64,000 nucleotides of DNA from Bacillus sp. AZ43 (GTDB lineage: Bacteria; Actinomycetota; Actinomycetes; Mycobacteriales; Geodermatophilaceae), in contig SPQJ01000012.1 in the NCBI GenBank assembly GCA_004570425.1, positions 27,972 to 91,971 of the forward strand, written 5' to 3'. The first letter of the stretch is position 1. Each line of letters begins with the position of its first letter. The notes beneath the pieces are model-generated. The model did not search any database, was not told the DNA's origin, and saw only the letters and a program-made list of their open reading frames with translations. This document shows, piece after piece, positions 30,412 to 40,783 of this stretch. The position numbers and the translations under genes were made by a program.

Positions 30412-31077
30412 ATGCGCATCGTCATCGCCGGGGCCCACGGGCAGGTCGCCCGCCGTCTCGCCCGTCTGCTGTCCGACCGCGGCCACACCGTCGTCGGCAT
30501 CGTCCGCAGTCCCGGTCACGAGGCGGACCTGCGCGCCGACGGGAGCGAGCCCGCGGTGCTCGACCTGGAGACCGCCTCGGTCGACGAGGTCGCCGAGGTC
30601 GTGACCGGAGCCGACGCCGTCGTCTTCGCGGCGGGTGCGGGTCCGGGCAGCGGGGCCGCCCGCAAGGACACCGTCGACCGCGGCGCCGCGGTCCTCCTTG
30701 CCGACGCCGCCGAGCGCGCCGGTGTCCCGCGGTACCTGCTGGTCTCCTCGATGGGCGTGGAGTCGGTGGCCGACGGCGCCCGCCCGGAGGGGCTCGACGA
30801 CGTCTTCCTGGCCTACCTGCGCGCCAAGCGTGCCGCGGAGCTGGACCTGCTGGCCCGGGCCGGCCTGCGGACCACCGTGCTGCGGCCGGGTGCCCTGACC
30901 GACGATCCGGGCACCGGCCTGGTGACGCTCCGCCGCTCCGTGGACAGGGGCAGCGTCCCGCGCGACGACGTCGCCGCGGTGCTGGCCGCGCTGCTCGACG
31001 TCGAGGCCGACGGCGTGGTCGCCGAGCTCGTGGCCGGATCGACCCCGATCGCCGAGGCGGTCGAGGGGCTGGCGTGA
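30412..31077 (+). CDS. NAD(P)-binding protein, atypical SDR
   Basis: A 221-residue Rossmann-fold protein of the NAD(P)H-binding atypical SDR type. It begins MRIVIAGAHGQVARRLARLL, a G-x-x-G-x-x nucleotide loop; VVFAAGAGPG, YLLVSSMGVES and YLRAKRAAELDL follow. There is no Tyr-x-x-x-Lys classical pair, except the YLRAK region. Relatives include flavin reductase-like and NmrA-like proteins, so the substrate is unknown. TAGGGC lies six bases before the ATG, a possible leaderless start. The stop is five bases from the convergent truA stop. Confidence 0.85.
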   Translation: MRIVIAGAHGQVARRLARLLSDRGHTVVGIVRSPGHEADLRADGSEPAVLDLETASVDEVAEVVTGADAVVFAAGAGPGSGAARKDTVDRGAAVLLADAAERAGVPRYLLVSSMGVESVADGARPEGLDDVFLAYLRAKRAAELDLLARAGLRTTVLRPGALTDDPGTGLVTLRRSVDRGSVPRDDVAAVLAALLDVEADGVVAELVAGSTPIAEAVEGLA

Positions 31078-31081
31078 GCGC

Positions 31082-32083
31082 TCAGCCGCGCCGGGCGCGG
31101 GTGATCTGTGCCCGGGCGGCCAGTTCCTCGTCCACCGGGTAGTCGACCCGCACCAGCGTGAGCCCGCCCGCCGGGGCCACGGGCACCTCGCTGGAGCGCT
31201 CCGTGCGCGCGAACAACGCGGCCGGCCACTCCGGGACCCGGCGCCCCTCCCCCACCGCGGTCAGCGCCCCGACCAGGCTGCGCACCATCGAGTGGCAGAA
31301 CGCGTCGGCCGACGCGCGGATCTCGATCAGCTCGCCGTGCCGCTCGACGTCGAGGGCGAGCAGGGTGCGGATCGTCGTCGCGCCCTCGCGGCGGCGGCAG
31401 AAGGCGGCGAAGTCGTGCTCGCCGAGCAGCAGCCCGGCGGCCCGCGCCATCGCATCCGCGTCCAGGGTGCGCGGCCACGCGGCCGTGTCGGCCCGGCGCA
31501 GCGGCGGCGGGCCCCAGGGCGCGTCGGTCAGCCGGTAGACGTAGTGCCGGCCCAGGGCGCTGAAGCGGGCGTCGAAGTCCGGGTGCGCCTCGACCACCGA
31601 CCGGACGGCGATGTCGTGCGGGAGGACGCCGCGCAGCCGGCGGACCAGCCGCTGCCGCTGCTCGTCCCATACCTCCCCGGGCACGTCGCAGTGGGCGACC
31701 TGCCCGGTGGCGTGCACGCCGGCATCGGTGCGGCCGGCGACGGTGAGGTCGACGGGGACCCGCAGCACCATCGCCAGGGCCTGCTCCAGCTCCCCCTGCA
31801 CGGTCCGCTGGCCCGGCTGCCGGGCCCAGCCGTGCAACGCGGTGCCGTCGTAGGAGACGTCGAGACGACAACGGACGAGCCCGCTCCCCCGAGGGGGAAC
31901 GGGCTCGTCCGGGTGCGACGGGTGCGTCAGCGGACTACTTGGGGTCCGGCGCGGACTCCCCGCCGGGAGCCTGCAGGCTCTCGGTGGCGGCGTCCTGCGT
32001 CTCCGCGGCGTTGATCTCGGCGGCGGCGGCGTCGGCGACCTCGGGCGAGACGTTGTCGCCCTCGACGACCGCGCCGTGCTCAC
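31082..32083 (-). CDS. truA: tRNA pseudouridine(38-40) synthase TruA, start uncertain
   Basis: TruA makes pseudouridine at positions 38-40 of the tRNA anticodon arm. The conserved protein starts near 31890 with [20 protein letters not shown]; the catalytic Asp is in [15 protein letters not shown], and [12 protein letters not shown] closes the fold. Between there and the rplQ stop the frame holds no ATG, GTG or TTG. The only standard start is GTG 32083, which would overlap rplQ by 149 bases and add a Pro/Arg/Ser-rich extension of low quality. CTG 31930, four bases past the rplQ stop, is another option. A hairpin (31875-31908) also lies here. Confidence 0.85.
   Translation of the reverse strand: MSTARSSRATTSRPRSPTPPPPRSTPRRRRTPPPRACRLPAGSPRRTPSSPLTHPSHPDEPVPPRGSGLVRCRLDVSYDGTALHGWARQPGQRTVQGELEQALAMVLRVPVDLTVAGRTDAGVHATGQVAHCDVPGEVWDEQRQRLVRRLRGVLPHDIAVRSVVEAHPDFDARFSALGRHYVYRLTDAPWGPPPLRRADTAAWPRTLDADAMARAAGLLLGEHDFAAFCRRREGATTIRTLLALDVERHGELIEIRASADAFCHSMVRSLVGALTAVGEGRRVPEWPAALFARTERSSEVPVAPAGGLTLVRVDYPVDEELAARAQITRARRG
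31875..31908 (-). terminator. Hairpin between rplQ and truA
   Basis: ACGAGCCCGCTCCCCC (31875-31890) pairs with 31893-31908 over 16 positions with one G-T wobble and a two-base loop. It should end or protect the rpoA-rplQ transcript, but lies within the apparent 5' coding part of truA. Confidence 0.7.
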
Positions 32084-32651
32084 CGGAGGGCTCCGGGTTC
32101 ACGTCGGCGTCGTCCTGGCGCTCGCCGTCCGGCACGAAGACGTCGGTGACGACCTCCTCGGCGGTGGCCGAGTCGTCGGCGCTCTCGACCGCGTCGGCGG
32201 TGACCTCGCCGGACGCGGCGGCCGCGCCGGCGCCGGAGGCGAACCGGGTGCCGCGGGCGCGCTCGGCCTCGCCGACGGCCTCCTGGGCCACGGTCAGGGC
32301 CTCGACCAGCTCGATGACCGCCATGGGGGCGTTGTCGCCCTTGCGGGGGCCGACCTTGGTGATCCGGGTGTAGCCACCGGGACGGTTCGCGTAGCGCGGC
32401 CCGATCTCGGCGAAGAGGGTGTGGACGACGTCCTTGTCGCGGATGGTCGTCATGACCTGACGACGGGCGTGCAGGTCACCGCGCTTGGCGAAGGTGACGA
32501 GCTTCTCGGCCAGGGGACGCAGGCGCTTCGCCTTCGTCTCGGTCGTGGTGATCCGCCCGTGCTCGAACAGCGAGGTGGCCAGGTTGGCCAGCATCAGCCG
32601 CTCGTGCGAGGGGGACCCGCCGAGACGGGGGCCCTTGGTGGGGGTGGGCAT
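31935..32651 (-). CDS. rplQ: 50S ribosomal protein L17 (bL17) with long acidic tail
   Basis: A 238-residue protein of the large subunit near the peptide exit. The core (about 1-120) is canonical: [41 protein letters not shown] and [20 protein letters not shown]. The other 115 residues are an acidic Ala/Glu/Asp/Ser-rich tail of low complexity, far beyond the usual 120-130 residues; shorter acidic tails are common in actinobacterial L17. The ATG is 151 bp downstream of rpoA. It is the last ribosomal gene of the infA-rpoA group. Confidence 0.97.
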   Translation of the reverse strand: MPTPTKGPRLGGSPSHERLMLANLATSLFEHGRITTTETKAKRLRPLAEKLVTFAKRGDLHARRQVMTTIRDKDVVHTLFAEIGPRYANRPGGYTRITKVGPRKGDNAPMAVIELVEALTVAQEAVGEAERARGTRFASGAGAAAASGEVTADAVESADDSATAEEVVTDVFVPDGERQDDADVNPEPSGEHGAVVEGDNVSPEVADAAAAEINAAETQDAATESLQAPGGESAPDPK

Positions 32652-32802
32652 GTCGGTCCTTCCTCAAGCGGCCGGGCGATCGGTGCTCGGCTGCATCCGT
32701 GGTGGTGCGTCGTCCTGGTCGTGCGGTGGTGCTCGCGGTCAGTCTGGCTGCCCGCGGAGGCGGCGCCGGACGGCGGGGTGACCCGCCGCCCGGCGCTCGG
32801 CC

Positions 32803-33867
32803 TCAGAGCTGCTCGGTCTCCTGGTAGGAGCCCTCGGTGTAGTCGGCGTCGGCGTACTCGCCCGTGCCCTGGTAGGCGTCGGTCTCGTAGCCCTCGTCGT
32901 AGCTCTCGATCGAGGTGGGGATGAACCCGGGCGGGCTGTCCTTGAGCGCGAGGCCCATGGCGGCCAGCTTCATCTTGACCTCGTCGATCGACTTGGCCCC
33001 GAAGTTCCGGATGTCGAGCAGGTCGGCCTCGGAGCGGGTGACGAGCTCACCGACGGTGTGCACGCCCTCGCGCTTGAGGCAGTTGTAGGACCGGACGGTG
33101 AGGTCCATGTCCTCGATCGGCATCGAGAAGTTCGCGATGTCGGCGGCCTCGGCCGGGCTGGGCCCGACCTCGATGCCCTCGGCCTCGACGTTCAGCTCGC
33201 GCAGCAGCCCGAACAGCTCGACGAGGGTGGAGCCGGCGCTGGCGATCGCGTCACGCGGGGCGATCGACGGCTTGGTCTCGACGTCGACGACCAGGCGGTC
33301 GAAGTCGGTCCGCTGCTCGACACGGGTGGCCTCGACGGCGTAGGTCACCTTGAGGACCGGCGAGTAGATCGAGTCGACCGGGATGCGGCCGATCTCCTGG
33401 CCGGGCTGCTTGTTCTGCGGGGCCGGCACGTAGCCGCGGCCGCGCTCGACGACCAGCTCGATCTCCAGGCGGCCCTTGCCGTTGAGGGTGGCGATGTGGA
33501 GGTCGGGGTTGTGCACCTCGACACCGGCCGGCGGCGCGATGTCCGCGGCGGTGACCTCGCCCGGCCCCTGCTTGCGCAGGTACATGGTCACCGGCTCGTC
33601 GGAGTCGGAGCTGACGACCAGGCCCTTGAGGTTGAGGATGATCTCGGTGACGTCCTCCTTGACCCCCGGCACGGTGGTGAACTCGTGCAGGGTGCCCTCG
33701 ATGCGGATGCTGGTGACAGCAGCGCCGGGGATCGAGGACAGCAGGGTGCGGCGCAGGGAGTTGCCGAGGGTGTAGCCGAAGCCCGGCTCGAGCGGCTCGA
33801 TGACGAACCGCGAGCGCTGCTCCGAGATGGTCTCCTCGGTCAGCGTGGGGCGCTGTGCGATGAGCAT
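32803..33867 (-). CDS. rpoA: RNA polymerase subunit alpha
   Basis: A 354-residue subunit that nucleates assembly of beta and beta' and contacts promoter DNA and activators. The N-terminal domain (about 1-230) begins [12 protein letters not shown] and contains [20 protein letters not shown]. The C-terminal domain (about 250-315) contains [20 protein letters not shown] and [15 protein letters not shown]. After it comes a Tyr/Glu/Asp-rich tail (about 30 residues). ATG 33867 is fixed by homology; the frame to 33939 lies in the spacer after rpsD. Confidence 0.98.
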   Translation of the reverse strand: MLIAQRPTLTEETISEQRSRFVIEPLEPGFGYTLGNSLRRTLLSSIPGAAVTSIRIEGTLHEFTTVPGVKEDVTEIILNLKGLVVSSDSDEPVTMYLRKQGPGEVTAADIAPPAGVEVHNPDLHIATLNGKGRLEIELVVERGRGYVPAPQNKQPGQEIGRIPVDSIYSPVLKVTYAVEATRVEQRTDFDRLVVDVETKPSIAPRDAIASAGSTLVELFGLLRELNVEAEGIEVGPSPAEAADIANFSMPIEDMDLTVRSYNCLKREGVHTVGELVTRSEADLLDIRNFGAKSIDEVKMKLAAMGLALKDSPPGFIPTSIESYDEGYETDAYQGTGEYADADYTEGSYQETEQL

Positions 33868-33976
33868 TGCGTTTCTCCTTGAGGTCCTCCGGCACCCGCC
33901 ATATGACGCCGTGAGGGTGGTGCTGGCTCCGGCGGGCATCTGTCCGCCCGCCGGAGCCGGTGGTGCACTCGGGCTG

Positions 33977-34603
33977 CTACTTGGAGTAGAGCTCGACGAT
34001 CAGCTGCTCCTGGACCGGCGTGTCGATGACCTGCCGGGCCGGGATGCTGTGGACCAGGACGCGCAGCTGGCTGCTGATGACCTCGAGCCACGGGGGCACG
34101 GGGCGCTCGCCGGCGCGGGCCTGGGCGATCTCGAACGGCAGCATCGTGCGCGACTTCTCGGCGACCTCGATGATGTCGTTCTCGGTGACCCGGTAGGACG
34201 GGATGTCGACCTTGCGGCCGTTCACCCGGATGTGGCCGTGGCGCACCAGCTGGCGGGCCATGTCGCGGGACTCGGCGAAGCCGGCCCGGTAGACCACGTT
34301 GTCCAGCCGCGACTCCAGGATCTGGAGGAGGACCTCACCGGTCTTGCCGGTCTTGCGGTTGGCCTCTTCGTAGTACCCGCGGAACTGCTTCTCGAGCACG
34401 CCGTAGATGCGGCGGGCCTTCTGCTTCTCGCGGAGCTGGAGCAGGTACTCGCTGTCCTTGGTGCGGCCGCGGCCGTGCTCACCCGGCGGGTAGGGCCGGA
34501 TCTCGATCGGGCACTTCGGGGACTCGCACTTGCTGCCCTTGAGGAACAGCTTCATCTTCTCGCGCCGGCACATGCGGCAGTCGGCTCCGGTGTAACGGGC
34601 CAC
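33977..34603 (-). CDS. rpsD: 30S ribosomal protein S4 (uS4), zinc-binding form
   Basis: A 208-residue primary 16S rRNA-binding protein. Four N-terminal cysteines (positions 9, 12, 26 and 31 in CRMCRREK ... CESPKC) form the zinc site of the 'C+' version. The S4 RNA-binding domain is about 95-155 ([23 protein letters not shown]). GTG 34603 gives [12 protein letters not shown]. In many bacteria S4 represses its own operon; no leader element is clear here. Lies between rpsK and rpoA. Confidence 0.98.
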   Translation of the reverse strand: MARYTGADCRMCRREKMKLFLKGSKCESPKCPIEIRPYPPGEHGRGRTKDSEYLLQLREKQKARRIYGVLEKQFRGYYEEANRKTGKTGEVLLQILESRLDNVVYRAGFAESRDMARQLVRHGHIRVNGRKVDIPSYRVTENDIIEVAEKSRTMLPFEIAQARAGERPVPPWLEVISSQLRVLVHSIPARQVIDTPVQEQLIVELYSK

Positions 34604-34638
34604 GTCTATCTACCTCGTTCGATCTCGTCGGTGGCCGG

Positions 34639-35046
34639 TCAGACCCGGCGGCGCTTCTTGGGGCGGCAGCCGTTGTGCGGCTGCGGCGTCACGTCCTGGA
34701 TCTGACCCACCTCGAGGCCGGTGGCCTGGAGCGAGCGGATCGCGGTCTCACGGCCGGAGCCGGGGCCCTTCACGAAGACGTCGACCTTGCGCATGCCGTG
34801 CTCCTGCGCCTTGCGCGCGGCGTTCTCGGCAGCCATCTGCGCCGCGAACGGCGTCGACTTGCGGGAACCCTTGAAGCCGACGTGGCCGGCGGACGCCCAG
34901 CTGATCACGTTGCCGTTGGGGTCGGTGATCGACACGATCGTGTTGTTGAACGTGCTCTTGATGTGCGCGGCGCCGTGGGCGACGTTCTTCTTCTCCTTGC
35001 GGCGGACCTTCTTGGCACCAGCCGCAGTGCGAGCCCTGGGAGGCAT
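34639..35046 (-). CDS. rpsK: 30S ribosomal protein S11 (uS11)
   Basis: A 135-residue platform protein that helps form the mRNA exit cleft. The basic N-terminus ([21 protein letters not shown]) is of actinobacterial type. The core carries [19 protein letters not shown] and [20 protein letters not shown], ending CRPKKRRRV. The ATG is at 35046, 93 bp after rpsM. Alternative frames here are shadows. Confidence 0.98.
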   Translation of the reverse strand: MPPRARTAAGAKKVRRKEKKNVAHGAAHIKSTFNNTIVSITDPNGNVISWASAGHVGFKGSRKSTPFAAQMAAENAARKAQEHGMRKVDVFVKGPGSGRETAIRSLQATGLEVGQIQDVTPQPHNGCRPKKRRRV

Positions 35047-35139
35047 GAGTCTCTTTCGATCCTTTGTTCGTGGCCAGATGCAGCGCGCGGTGCACGGTCG
35101 CTCCCGCCCTCACGGGTCGCTGCGACGTGCACCAGCGGC

Positions 35140-35520
35140 TTACTTCTTGCCGGCCTTCTTCTTGCCGGCGATGGTCTTGCGCGGGCCCTTGCTCGAGCGC
35201 GCGTTGGTCTTGGTGCGCTGACCGTGGACCGGGAGGCCACGGCGGTGACGCAGGCCCTGGTAGCAGCCGATCTCCACCTTGCGGCGGATGTCCGACGCGA
35301 CCTCGCGGCGCAGGTCACCCTCGACGCGGAAGTGCTCGTCGATGTAGTCGCGCAGCTTCAGCAGGTCCTCGTCACCGAGGTCCTTGACGCGCAGGTCGGG
35401 GCTGACGCCCGTCGCGGCCAGGGTCTCCTTGGCGTGGGTCTTGCCGATGCCGTAGATGTAGGTGAGCGCGACCTCCATCCGCTTCTCGCGGGGAAGGTCG
35501 ACGCCTGCCAGTCGTGCCAT
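35140..35520 (-). CDS. rpsM: 30S ribosomal protein S13 (uS13)
   Basis: A 126-residue head protein contacting P-site tRNA and the 50S bridge. It starts [20 protein letters not shown], with [13 protein letters not shown] and the C-terminal [23 protein letters not shown] tail. ATG 35520 is set by homology, 14 bases after the rpmJ stop; the longer frame to 35664 covers rpmJ and is not used. Confidence 0.98.
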   Translation of the reverse strand: MARLAGVDLPREKRMEVALTYIYGIGKTHAKETLAATGVSPDLRVKDLGDEDLLKLRDYIDEHFRVEGDLRREVASDIRRKVEIGCYQGLRHRRGLPVHGQRTKTNARSSKGPRKTIAGKKKAGKK

Positions 35521-35534
35521 GTTCCGGTACTCCC

Positions 35535-35648
35535 TCAGCCCTGGCGCTGCTTGTGCCGGGCGTTGTCGCAGATGACCATGACCCGGCCGTGCCGGCGGAT
35601 CACCTTGCACTTGTCGCAGATCTTCTTCACCGACGGCTGGACCTTCAC
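35535..35648 (-). CDS. rpmJ: 50S ribosomal protein L36 (bL36), zinc-binding form
   Basis: A 37-residue protein read directly from the sequence. It starts at GTG 35648 and reads [20 protein letters not shown] then [17 protein letters not shown], stop TGA 35535-35537. Cys11, Cys14, Cys27 and His32 form the zinc site, the 'C+' version. It lies between infA and rpsM, the standard order. Confidence 0.97.
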   Translation of the reverse strand: MKVQPSVKKICDKCKVIRRHGRVMVICDNARHKQRQG

Positions 35649-35713
35649 CGGTGCCGCCCCTCATTCCTCAGATCGTGTGCCGGTCGCGTCCCGCGAGGGA
35701 TCGCGCCGAGCAG

Positions 35714-35935
35714 TTACTTGTAGCGGTAGACGATGCGACCGCGGGTCAGGTCGTAGGGCGAGAGCTCCACGACCACGCGGTCCTCGGGCAGGATGCGGAT
35801 GTAGTGCTGACGCATCTTGCCGCTGATGTGGGCGAGCACCCGGTGCCCGTTCTGCAGCTCGACCCGGAACATCGCATTGGGCAGCGGCTCGACGACGCGA
35901 CCCTCGACCTCGATGGCCCCGTCCTTCTTCGCCAT
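35714..35935 (-). CDS. infA: Translation initiation factor IF-1
   Basis: A 73-residue OB-fold factor that blocks the A site during initiation. [20 protein letters not shown] starts the fold, and [19 protein letters not shown] and [17 protein letters not shown] complete it. It is probably the first gene of infA-rpmJ-rpsM-rpsK-rpsD-rpoA-rplQ, because a 238-bp spacer with a promoter-like pair lies upstream. Confidence 0.98.
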   Translation of the reverse strand: MAKKDGAIEVEGRVVEPLPNAMFRVELQNGHRVLAHISGKMRQHYIRILPEDRVVVELSPYDLTRGRIVYRYK

Positions 35936-36104
35936 TCCCTACACGCGCTCCTCGACTCGATGGTCCTCGTCCTCGCGCGGCCACGGGGGAACCCCACGGG
36001 ACGCGCTCGGTGGTTGCAGATCAGGTGGTGCAGACGCTCTCGCGAGGGCGCCCCGGGTCATGCGGCCACAGCACGACGACGAGACGGCGCGAACGCCAAC
36101 GGGA

Positions 36105-36134
36105 ATCGTACCCCGCTGCCCCACCGGTCACCAA
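36105..36134 (-). promoter_or_regulatory. Candidate infA promoter
   Basis: On the minus strand TTGGTG (36134-36129) and TACGAT (36110-36105) are 18 bases apart, a reasonable sigma-70 pair in the spacer between map and infA, about 170 bases before the infA start. This is inference from spacing and hexamers only. Confidence 0.45.
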
Positions 36135-36173
36135 CCCGCCCCCGGGTGACCGCGGTCATGGGCGGCGGTCCCG

Positions 36174-36977
36174 CTAGGTGCGGGGCGTGACGCCGAACGG
36201 GGCCAGGCCGGCGACGCCGCCGTCCTCGGCCGTGAGCACCCACGGCCCCTCGGGCGTGATGGCGACGGTGTGCTCGAAGTGCGCCGCCCGCGAGCCGTCC
36301 TTCGTCACCACGGTCCAGCCGTCGTCCAGCTCGAGCGTGGCGGGGTCCCCCACCGTGACCATGGGCTCGATCGCGAGCACCAGGCCCGGGACCAGCTTGG
36401 GGCCGCGGCCCGGTCGGCCGTAGTTCAGCACGTGCGGGTCCTGGTGCATCTCGGTGCCGATGCCGTGACCGCCGTAGTGGTCGACGATCCCGTACTCGTG
36501 CTCGTGCGAGCGGATGGACTCCTCGACGGCGTGGCTGATGTCGGTGAGCCGGCCACCGGCGATCGCCCGCGCCAGGCCCGCCCACATCGACCGTTCCGTC
36601 ACCTCGAGAAGTGCGGCGTCCTCGGCGGAGGGCTCCCCCACGGTCACCGTCACCGCGGAGTCGCTGTGCCATCCCTCGAGGATGGCGCCGCAGTCGATGG
36701 AGATGTTGTCCCCCGCCGCGAGCCGCCGGTCCGGGTTCGGGATGCCGTGCACGATCTCCTCGTTGATCGAGGCGCAGATCGTCCCGGTGAAGCCGTGGTA
36801 GCCGAGGAAGTTCGGCACCCCGCCGTGCGAGCGGATGTAGTCCTCCGCCACGGCGTCCAGCTCGCCGGTGCTCACACCCGGCGCGACGGCGGCCTTGACG
36901 GCCGCGAGCGCGCCCGCGGTGATCAGCCCGGAGGCGCGCATGAGCTCGATCTCGTGCGGGGTCTTGATCTGGATCAT
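36174..36977 (-). CDS. map: Type I methionine aminopeptidase
   Basis: A 267-residue metalloprotease removing the initiator Met. The five metal ligands are recognisable in SIDCGAILEGWHSDSAVT (two Asp), GGHGIGTEMH (His), AIEPMVTVG (Glu) and FEHTVAIT (Glu). I chose ATG 36977, giving MIQIKTPHEIELMR, close to Streptomyces Map, with GGAG eight bases upstream. An in-frame ATG 37043, 16 bases after the adk stop, would add 22 basic residues and remains possible. It follows secY-adk, the usual order. Confidence 0.96.
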   Translation of the reverse strand: MIQIKTPHEIELMRASGLITAGALAAVKAAVAPGVSTGELDAVAEDYIRSHGGVPNFLGYHGFTGTICASINEEIVHGIPNPDRRLAAGDNISIDCGAILEGWHSDSAVTVTVGEPSAEDAALLEVTERSMWAGLARAIAGGRLTDISHAVEESIRSHEHEYGIVDHYGGHGIGTEMHQDPHVLNYGRPGRGPKLVPGLVLAIEPMVTVGDPATLELDDGWTVVTKDGSRAAHFEHTVAITPEGPWVLTAEDGGVAGLAPFGVTPRT

Positions 36978-37059
36978 GCGTCCACTCCACTTCGCGAGCA
37001 GCGGGAGGCGGGCCAGCACGGAGGCACGGAGCCCGGAGGTCATCCCTGTCGCGCCGTCC

Positions 37060-37665
37060 TCAGTCCGCGCCCGGCCGGTCGCCGTCGGCCACGCCCAGCG
37101 CCTTCATGGCCCGGGCGGTGACCTCGTCGATCTCCCCGATCGCGTCGATGCGCGCCAGGAGGCCCTCGGTCTCGTAGAAGCCGGACAGCGGCGCCGTCTG
37201 CTCCCGGTAGACCTGGAGGCGGTGACGGACGGTCTCGGGCTTGTCGTCGTCGCGCTGGACCATCTGGCCGTCGACGAGCATGCGCCGGCCGGAGAGCCGG
37301 CGGACCAGCTCCTCCTCGTCGACCACCAGCTCGAGGACGCGGTCCAGCGCGTGCCCGAGCTCGGCGAGGGACTCGCGCAGCTGCTCGGCCTGGGCGATCG
37401 AGCGCGGGAAGCCGTCCAGCAGGAAGCCTGCCTTGGCGTCGGGCTCGGCCAGGCGGTCCTTGACCATGGCCACGGTGATCTCGTCGGGCACCAGGTCGCC
37501 GGCGTCGAGGTAGGCCTTCACCTGGACCCCGAGCTCGGTCTGCCCGCTCACGTTGGCCCGGAAGATGTCACCGGTGGAGATGGCGGGGACGCCGAGCCGG
37601 CCGGCGATGATCTGCGCCTGGGTGCCCTTGCCCGCTCCGGGGGGGCCCAGCAGGACGACGCGCAC
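37060..37665 (-). CDS. adk: Adenylate kinase
   Basis: A 201-residue kinase balancing ATP, ADP and AMP. The P-loop is GPPGAGKGT (7-15), then [20 protein letters not shown] and the catalytic-loop arginines. The lid is of the short kind ([28 protein letters not shown] in two parts), without zinc cysteines. GTG 37665 overlaps the secY stop as TAGTG; the large frame to 38451 is antisense-type noise in secY. Confidence 0.97.
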   Translation of the reverse strand: MRVVLLGPPGAGKGTQAQIIAGRLGVPAISTGDIFRANVSGQTELGVQVKAYLDAGDLVPDEITVAMVKDRLAEPDAKAGFLLDGFPRSIAQAEQLRESLAELGHALDRVLELVVDEEELVRRLSGRRMLVDGQMVQRDDDKPETVRHRLQVYREQTAPLSGFYETEGLLARIDAIGEIDEVTARAMKALGVADGDRPGAD

Positions 37666-38975
37666 TACTTCAGGAACCCTTCGTAGTTGCGCTGGTTGAG
37701 CTGCGTCTCGATCTGCTTCACCGTCTCCAACCCCACTCCGACCATGATCAGCACGGCGGTCCCGCCGAACGGGAAGTTCTGGTTCTGCCCCTCCTGCGTG
37801 ATCGACAGGAAGAGGTTGGGCAGCACGGCCACCACGCCCAGGTAGATCGAGCCCGGCAGCGTGATCCGCGAGAGCACGTACTGCAGGTACTCGGCGGTGG
37901 GGCGGCCCGGCCGGATGCCGGGGATGAAGCCGCCGTAGCGCTTCATGTCGTCCGCGCGCTCCTCCGGGTTGAACGTGATCGACACGTAGAAGTACGTGAA
38001 GAAGACGATCAGGCCGAAGTAGAACGCCACGTGGACCGGGCTGCTCTGGTCGATGATGTAGTTCTCGAAGAACTGCCGGACCGGGCCCGTCTCGTCGCCC
38101 TGGAGCTGGGTGATCAGCTGCGGCAGGTAGAGCAGCGACGACGCGAAGATCACCGGGATGACGCCGGCCTGGTTGACCTTGAGCGGTAGGTAGGTGGACG
38201 TGCCGCCGTACATGCGGCGGCCGACCATCCGCTTGGCGTACTGCACCGGGATGCGGCGCTGCGCCTGTTCGACGTAGACCACCGCGCCGATGATCAGCAG
38301 CGCGAAGGCGCAGACGACGGCGAACACGACGCCGCCGCGGGTCTGCAGGATCGAGCCGCCCTCGGCGGGGATGCGCGCCGCGATCGAGGTGAAGATCAGC
38401 ACGGACATGCCGTTGCCGATGCCCTTCTCGGTCAGCAGCTCGCCGAGCCACATGATGAGGGCGGTGCCGGCGGTCAGGGCGATGACCAGGACGACCGTCG
38501 ACCAGACGGAGTCCTCGGAGATGATGTTCTCGGGGCAGCCCGGGAAGAGCTGGCCGCTGCGCGCCAGGGCGATGATGCCGGTGCTCTGCAGGACCGCCAG
38601 CGCGATCGTGAGGTAGCGGGTGTACTGGGTCAGCTTGGCCTGACCCGACTGCCCTTCCTTCTTCAGCTGCTCGAAGCGCGGGATCACGACCACCAGCAGC
38701 TGCACGATGATGCTCGCCGTGATGTACGGCATGATCCCGAGCGCGAAGACGCTCAGCCGCAGCAGCGCGCCGCCGGAGAACAGGTTGACCAGCGAGTAGA
38801 TGTCGCGCTGGTCGGACGCCTGCGCGAGTTCGAGGCAGTTGTTGATGGCCTCGACCGACACCCCCGGACCGGGCACGGCGGCGCCCAGCCGGTAGACGGC
38901 GATGATCGCCAGGGAGAACAGCAGCTTGCGCCGGAGGTCTGGCGTCCGGAACGCCGCGGCGAACGCCTGCAGCAC
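37665..38975 (-). CDS. secY: Preprotein translocase subunit SecY
   Basis: A 436-residue channel of the Sec translocon with ten predicted membrane helices. The first helix is [36 protein letters not shown] forms helix 2, [13 protein letters not shown] is in the middle, and [15 protein letters not shown] is the cytoplasmic loop C5 contacting the ribosome and SecA. GTG 38975 has GGGAGG four bases upstream. A strong hairpin separates it from rplO, but adk and map are tightly coupled behind it. Confidence 0.98.
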   Translation of the reverse strand: MLQAFAAAFRTPDLRRKLLFSLAIIAVYRLGAAVPGPGVSVEAINNCLELAQASDQRDIYSLVNLFSGGALLRLSVFALGIMPYITASIIVQLLVVVIPRFEQLKKEGQSGQAKLTQYTRYLTIALAVLQSTGIIALARSGQLFPGCPENIISEDSVWSTVVLVIALTAGTALIMWLGELLTEKGIGNGMSVLIFTSIAARIPAEGGSILQTRGGVVFAVVCAFALLIIGAVVYVEQAQRRIPVQYAKRMVGRRMYGGTSTYLPLKVNQAGVIPVIFASSLLYLPQLITQLQGDETGPVRQFFENYIIDQSSPVHVAFYFGLIVFFTYFYVSITFNPEERADDMKRYGGFIPGIRPGRPTAEYLQYVLSRITLPGSIYLGVVAVLPNLFLSITQEGQNQNFPFGGTAVLIMVGVGLETVKQIETQLNQRNYEGFLK

Positions 38976-39020
38976 GTGCCCTCCCCTAGTCGGTCGGTGT
39001 GAGGTTAGCAATGCAGCCGA

Positions 39021-39053
39021 CGACCCCCGGGACGCCTGGCGTCCCGGGGGTCG
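39021..39053 (-). terminator. 16-bp hairpin between rplO and secY
   Basis: CGACCCCCGGGACGCC (39021-39036) and GGCGTCCCGGGGGTCG (39038-39053) are perfect complements around a single central base. It lies 8 bases after the rplO stop and divides the spc group from secY-adk-map. Confidence 0.82.
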
Positions 39054-39061
39054 AGCGTGCT

Positions 39062-39505
39062 TCAGAGAACGGTGGTGCTGCCCCCGGCCGCGCCGATCTT
39101 CTCGGCAGCGGACGCGGAGAAGGCGTGCGCCTGGACGTCGACCGAGACGCCGCCGAGCTCGCCGGTGCCGAGGACCTTGACCGGCTGGCCGCGACGGACG
39201 GCGCCGGCCTCGGCGAGCGTGTCCGGGTTGACCGTCCCGCCCTGCGGGAACAGCGCCGCGATCCGGTCGAGGTTGACGACCTGGAAGACGACCTTGTTGG
39301 GGCTCTTGAAGCCCGAGAGCTTGGGCAGCCGCATGTGCAGCGGGGTCTGCCCACCCTCGAACCGCGCGTGGGTGTTGCCCCGCGCGCCGGTGCCCTTGGT
39401 GCCGCGACCGGCCGTCTTGCCCTTGGAGCCCTCACCGCGGCCGACGCGCGTCTTGGCGGTGTGGGCGCCCGGGGCCGGACGCAGGTGGTGGACCTTGAGA
39501 GTCAT
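39062..39505 (-). CDS. rplO: 50S ribosomal protein L15 (uL15)
   Basis: A 147-residue late-assembly protein of the large subunit. [20 protein letters not shown] and the Gly-rich [21 protein letters not shown] stretch are typical, followed by [20 protein letters not shown]. The ATG is 19 bp after rpmD. It is the last ribosomal gene before secY. Confidence 0.98.
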   Translation of the reverse strand: MTLKVHHLRPAPGAHTAKTRVGRGEGSKGKTAGRGTKGTGARGNTHARFEGGQTPLHMRLPKLSGFKSPNKVVFQVVNLDRIAALFPQGGTVNPDTLAEAGAVRRGQPVKVLGTGELGGVSVDVQAHAFSASAAEKIGAAGGSTTVL

Positions 39506-39524
39506 GAGATGTCCCTACTCAGCT

Positions 39525-39707
39525 TCAGCTGATCTCTTCGACGGTGACCAGGTGCGGCACCGTCGCGACCATCCCGCGGATCTCGGGACGGTCCTCCTGC
39601 ACGACCGAGTCGTGGATCCGCTTGAGCCCGAGCGAGCGCAGCGTCTCCCGCTGGTTCTGCTTGCGGCCGATCCCCGACTTGACCTGGGTGATCTTGAGCT
39701 GTGCCAT
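39525..39707 (-). CDS. rpmD: 50S ribosomal protein L30 (uL30)
   Basis: A 60-residue protein. [20 protein letters not shown], then [20 protein letters not shown] and a C-terminal [17 protein letters not shown] 39707 is one base after the rpsE stop; an open frame to 39776 overlaps rpsE and is not used. Confidence 0.98.
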   Translation of the reverse strand: MAQLKITQVKSGIGRKQNQRETLRSLGLKRIHDSVVQEDRPEIRGMVATVPHLVTVEEIS

Positions 39708-39708
39708 C

Positions 39709-40323
39709 TCAGACTCCCTGACCCGCACGGGCACGGAGCATGGCGGCCGGGGCGACGTCCTCGAGCGGCAGACCACGGCGGGCCGCGATCTCCTCGGGGC
39801 GGACGAGGTCCTTCAGCGCCTGCATCGTGGCGTGCACGATGTTGATCGGGTTCGAGGAACCCAGGCTCTTGGAGAGCACGTCGTGGATGCCGGCGCACTC
39901 GAGCACGGCACGCACCGGACCACCGGCGATGACACCGGTACCGGGGCTGGCCGGCTTGAGCAGCACGACACCGGCCGCCGCCTCACCCTGCACCGGGTGC
40001 GGGATGGTGCTGGCGATGCGCGGCACGGTGTAGAAGTGCTTCTTGGCCTCCTCGACGCCCTTGGCGATGGCCGCGGGCACCTCCTTGGCCTTGCCGTAGC
40101 CCACGCCGACCTTGCCGTCGCCGTCGCCCACGATCACCAGGGCGGTGAAGCTGAAGCGCCGACCACCCTTGACGACCTTGGACACGCGGTTGATGGCGAC
40201 CACGCGCTCGATGTAGTTGCTCTTCTCGGCGGGAGCGCCTCCGGGGCCCCGCCCGCCGTCACGACGGTCGCGGCGGTCGTTACCGCCGCCGGCGCCGCCG
40301 CCGCGTCGCTGTGGTCCTGGCAT
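39709..40323 (-). CDS. rpsE: 30S ribosomal protein S5 (uS5)
   Basis: A 204-residue protein at the mRNA entry channel important for decoding accuracy. A Gly/Arg-rich N-terminal extension (about 1-30, [21 protein letters not shown] in part) precedes the canonical [20 protein letters not shown] and [23 protein letters not shown] 40323 was chosen because upstream codons are not conserved; a 49-bp gap separates it from rplR. Confidence 0.97.
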   Translation of the reverse strand: MPGPQRRGGGAGGGNDRRDRRDGGRGPGGAPAEKSNYIERVVAINRVSKVVKGGRRFSFTALVIVGDGDGKVGVGYGKAKEVPAAIAKGVEEAKKHFYTVPRIASTIPHPVQGEAAAGVVLLKPASPGTGVIAGGPVRAVLECAGIHDVLSKSLGSSNPINIVHATMQALKDLVRPEEIAARRGLPLEDVAPAAMLRARAGQGV

Positions 40324-40372
40324 CAGACGTCCCTCTCGATCTGCTTCTGCACGGTGTTCGTGGTGGTGGTCA

Positions 40373-40783
40373 TCAGAAGTCCAGCCCACCCTCACGGGCG
40401 CCGTCGGCGAGCGCCGCGATGCGACCGGCGTACCGGTTGCCACCACGGTCGAACACGACGGCGGAGATTCCGGCGGCCTTGGCGCGCTCGGCGATCTGGG
40501 CGCCGACCTGGCGGGCCAGGGCGGACTTGTCGCCCTCGGCGCCACGCAGGCCCATGGTCGAGGCGCTGGCCAGCGTGCGGCCGACGGTGTCGTCGACGAG
40601 CTGCACGTGGATGTGGCGCGACGAGCGCTTGACCACCAGACGCGGACGCTCCGGCGTGCCGACGACGCGCTTGCGCAGCCGGTTGTGCCGGCGCAGCCGC
40701 GAGACGCGGCGGGCCGTGCTGATGTCGGTGCCGACCGGCTTGTGCACCCGGGCGGCCTTCTCGGTGTTCGCTGCCTGAGCCAT
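40373..40783 (-). CDS. rplR: 50S ribosomal protein L18 (uL18)
   Basis: A 136-residue 5S rRNA-binding protein. [25 protein letters not shown] (in part) begins the fold; [13 protein letters not shown] and [26 protein letters not shown] finish it. ATG 40783 overlaps the rplF stop as TGATG; a GTG one codon earlier is possible. Confidence 0.97.
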   Translation of the reverse strand: MAQAANTEKAARVHKPVGTDISTARRVSRLRRHNRLRKRVVGTPERPRLVVKRSSRHIHVQLVDDTVGRTLASASTMGLRGAEGDKSALARQVGAQIAERAKAAGISAVVFDRGGNRYAGRIAALADGAREGGLDF

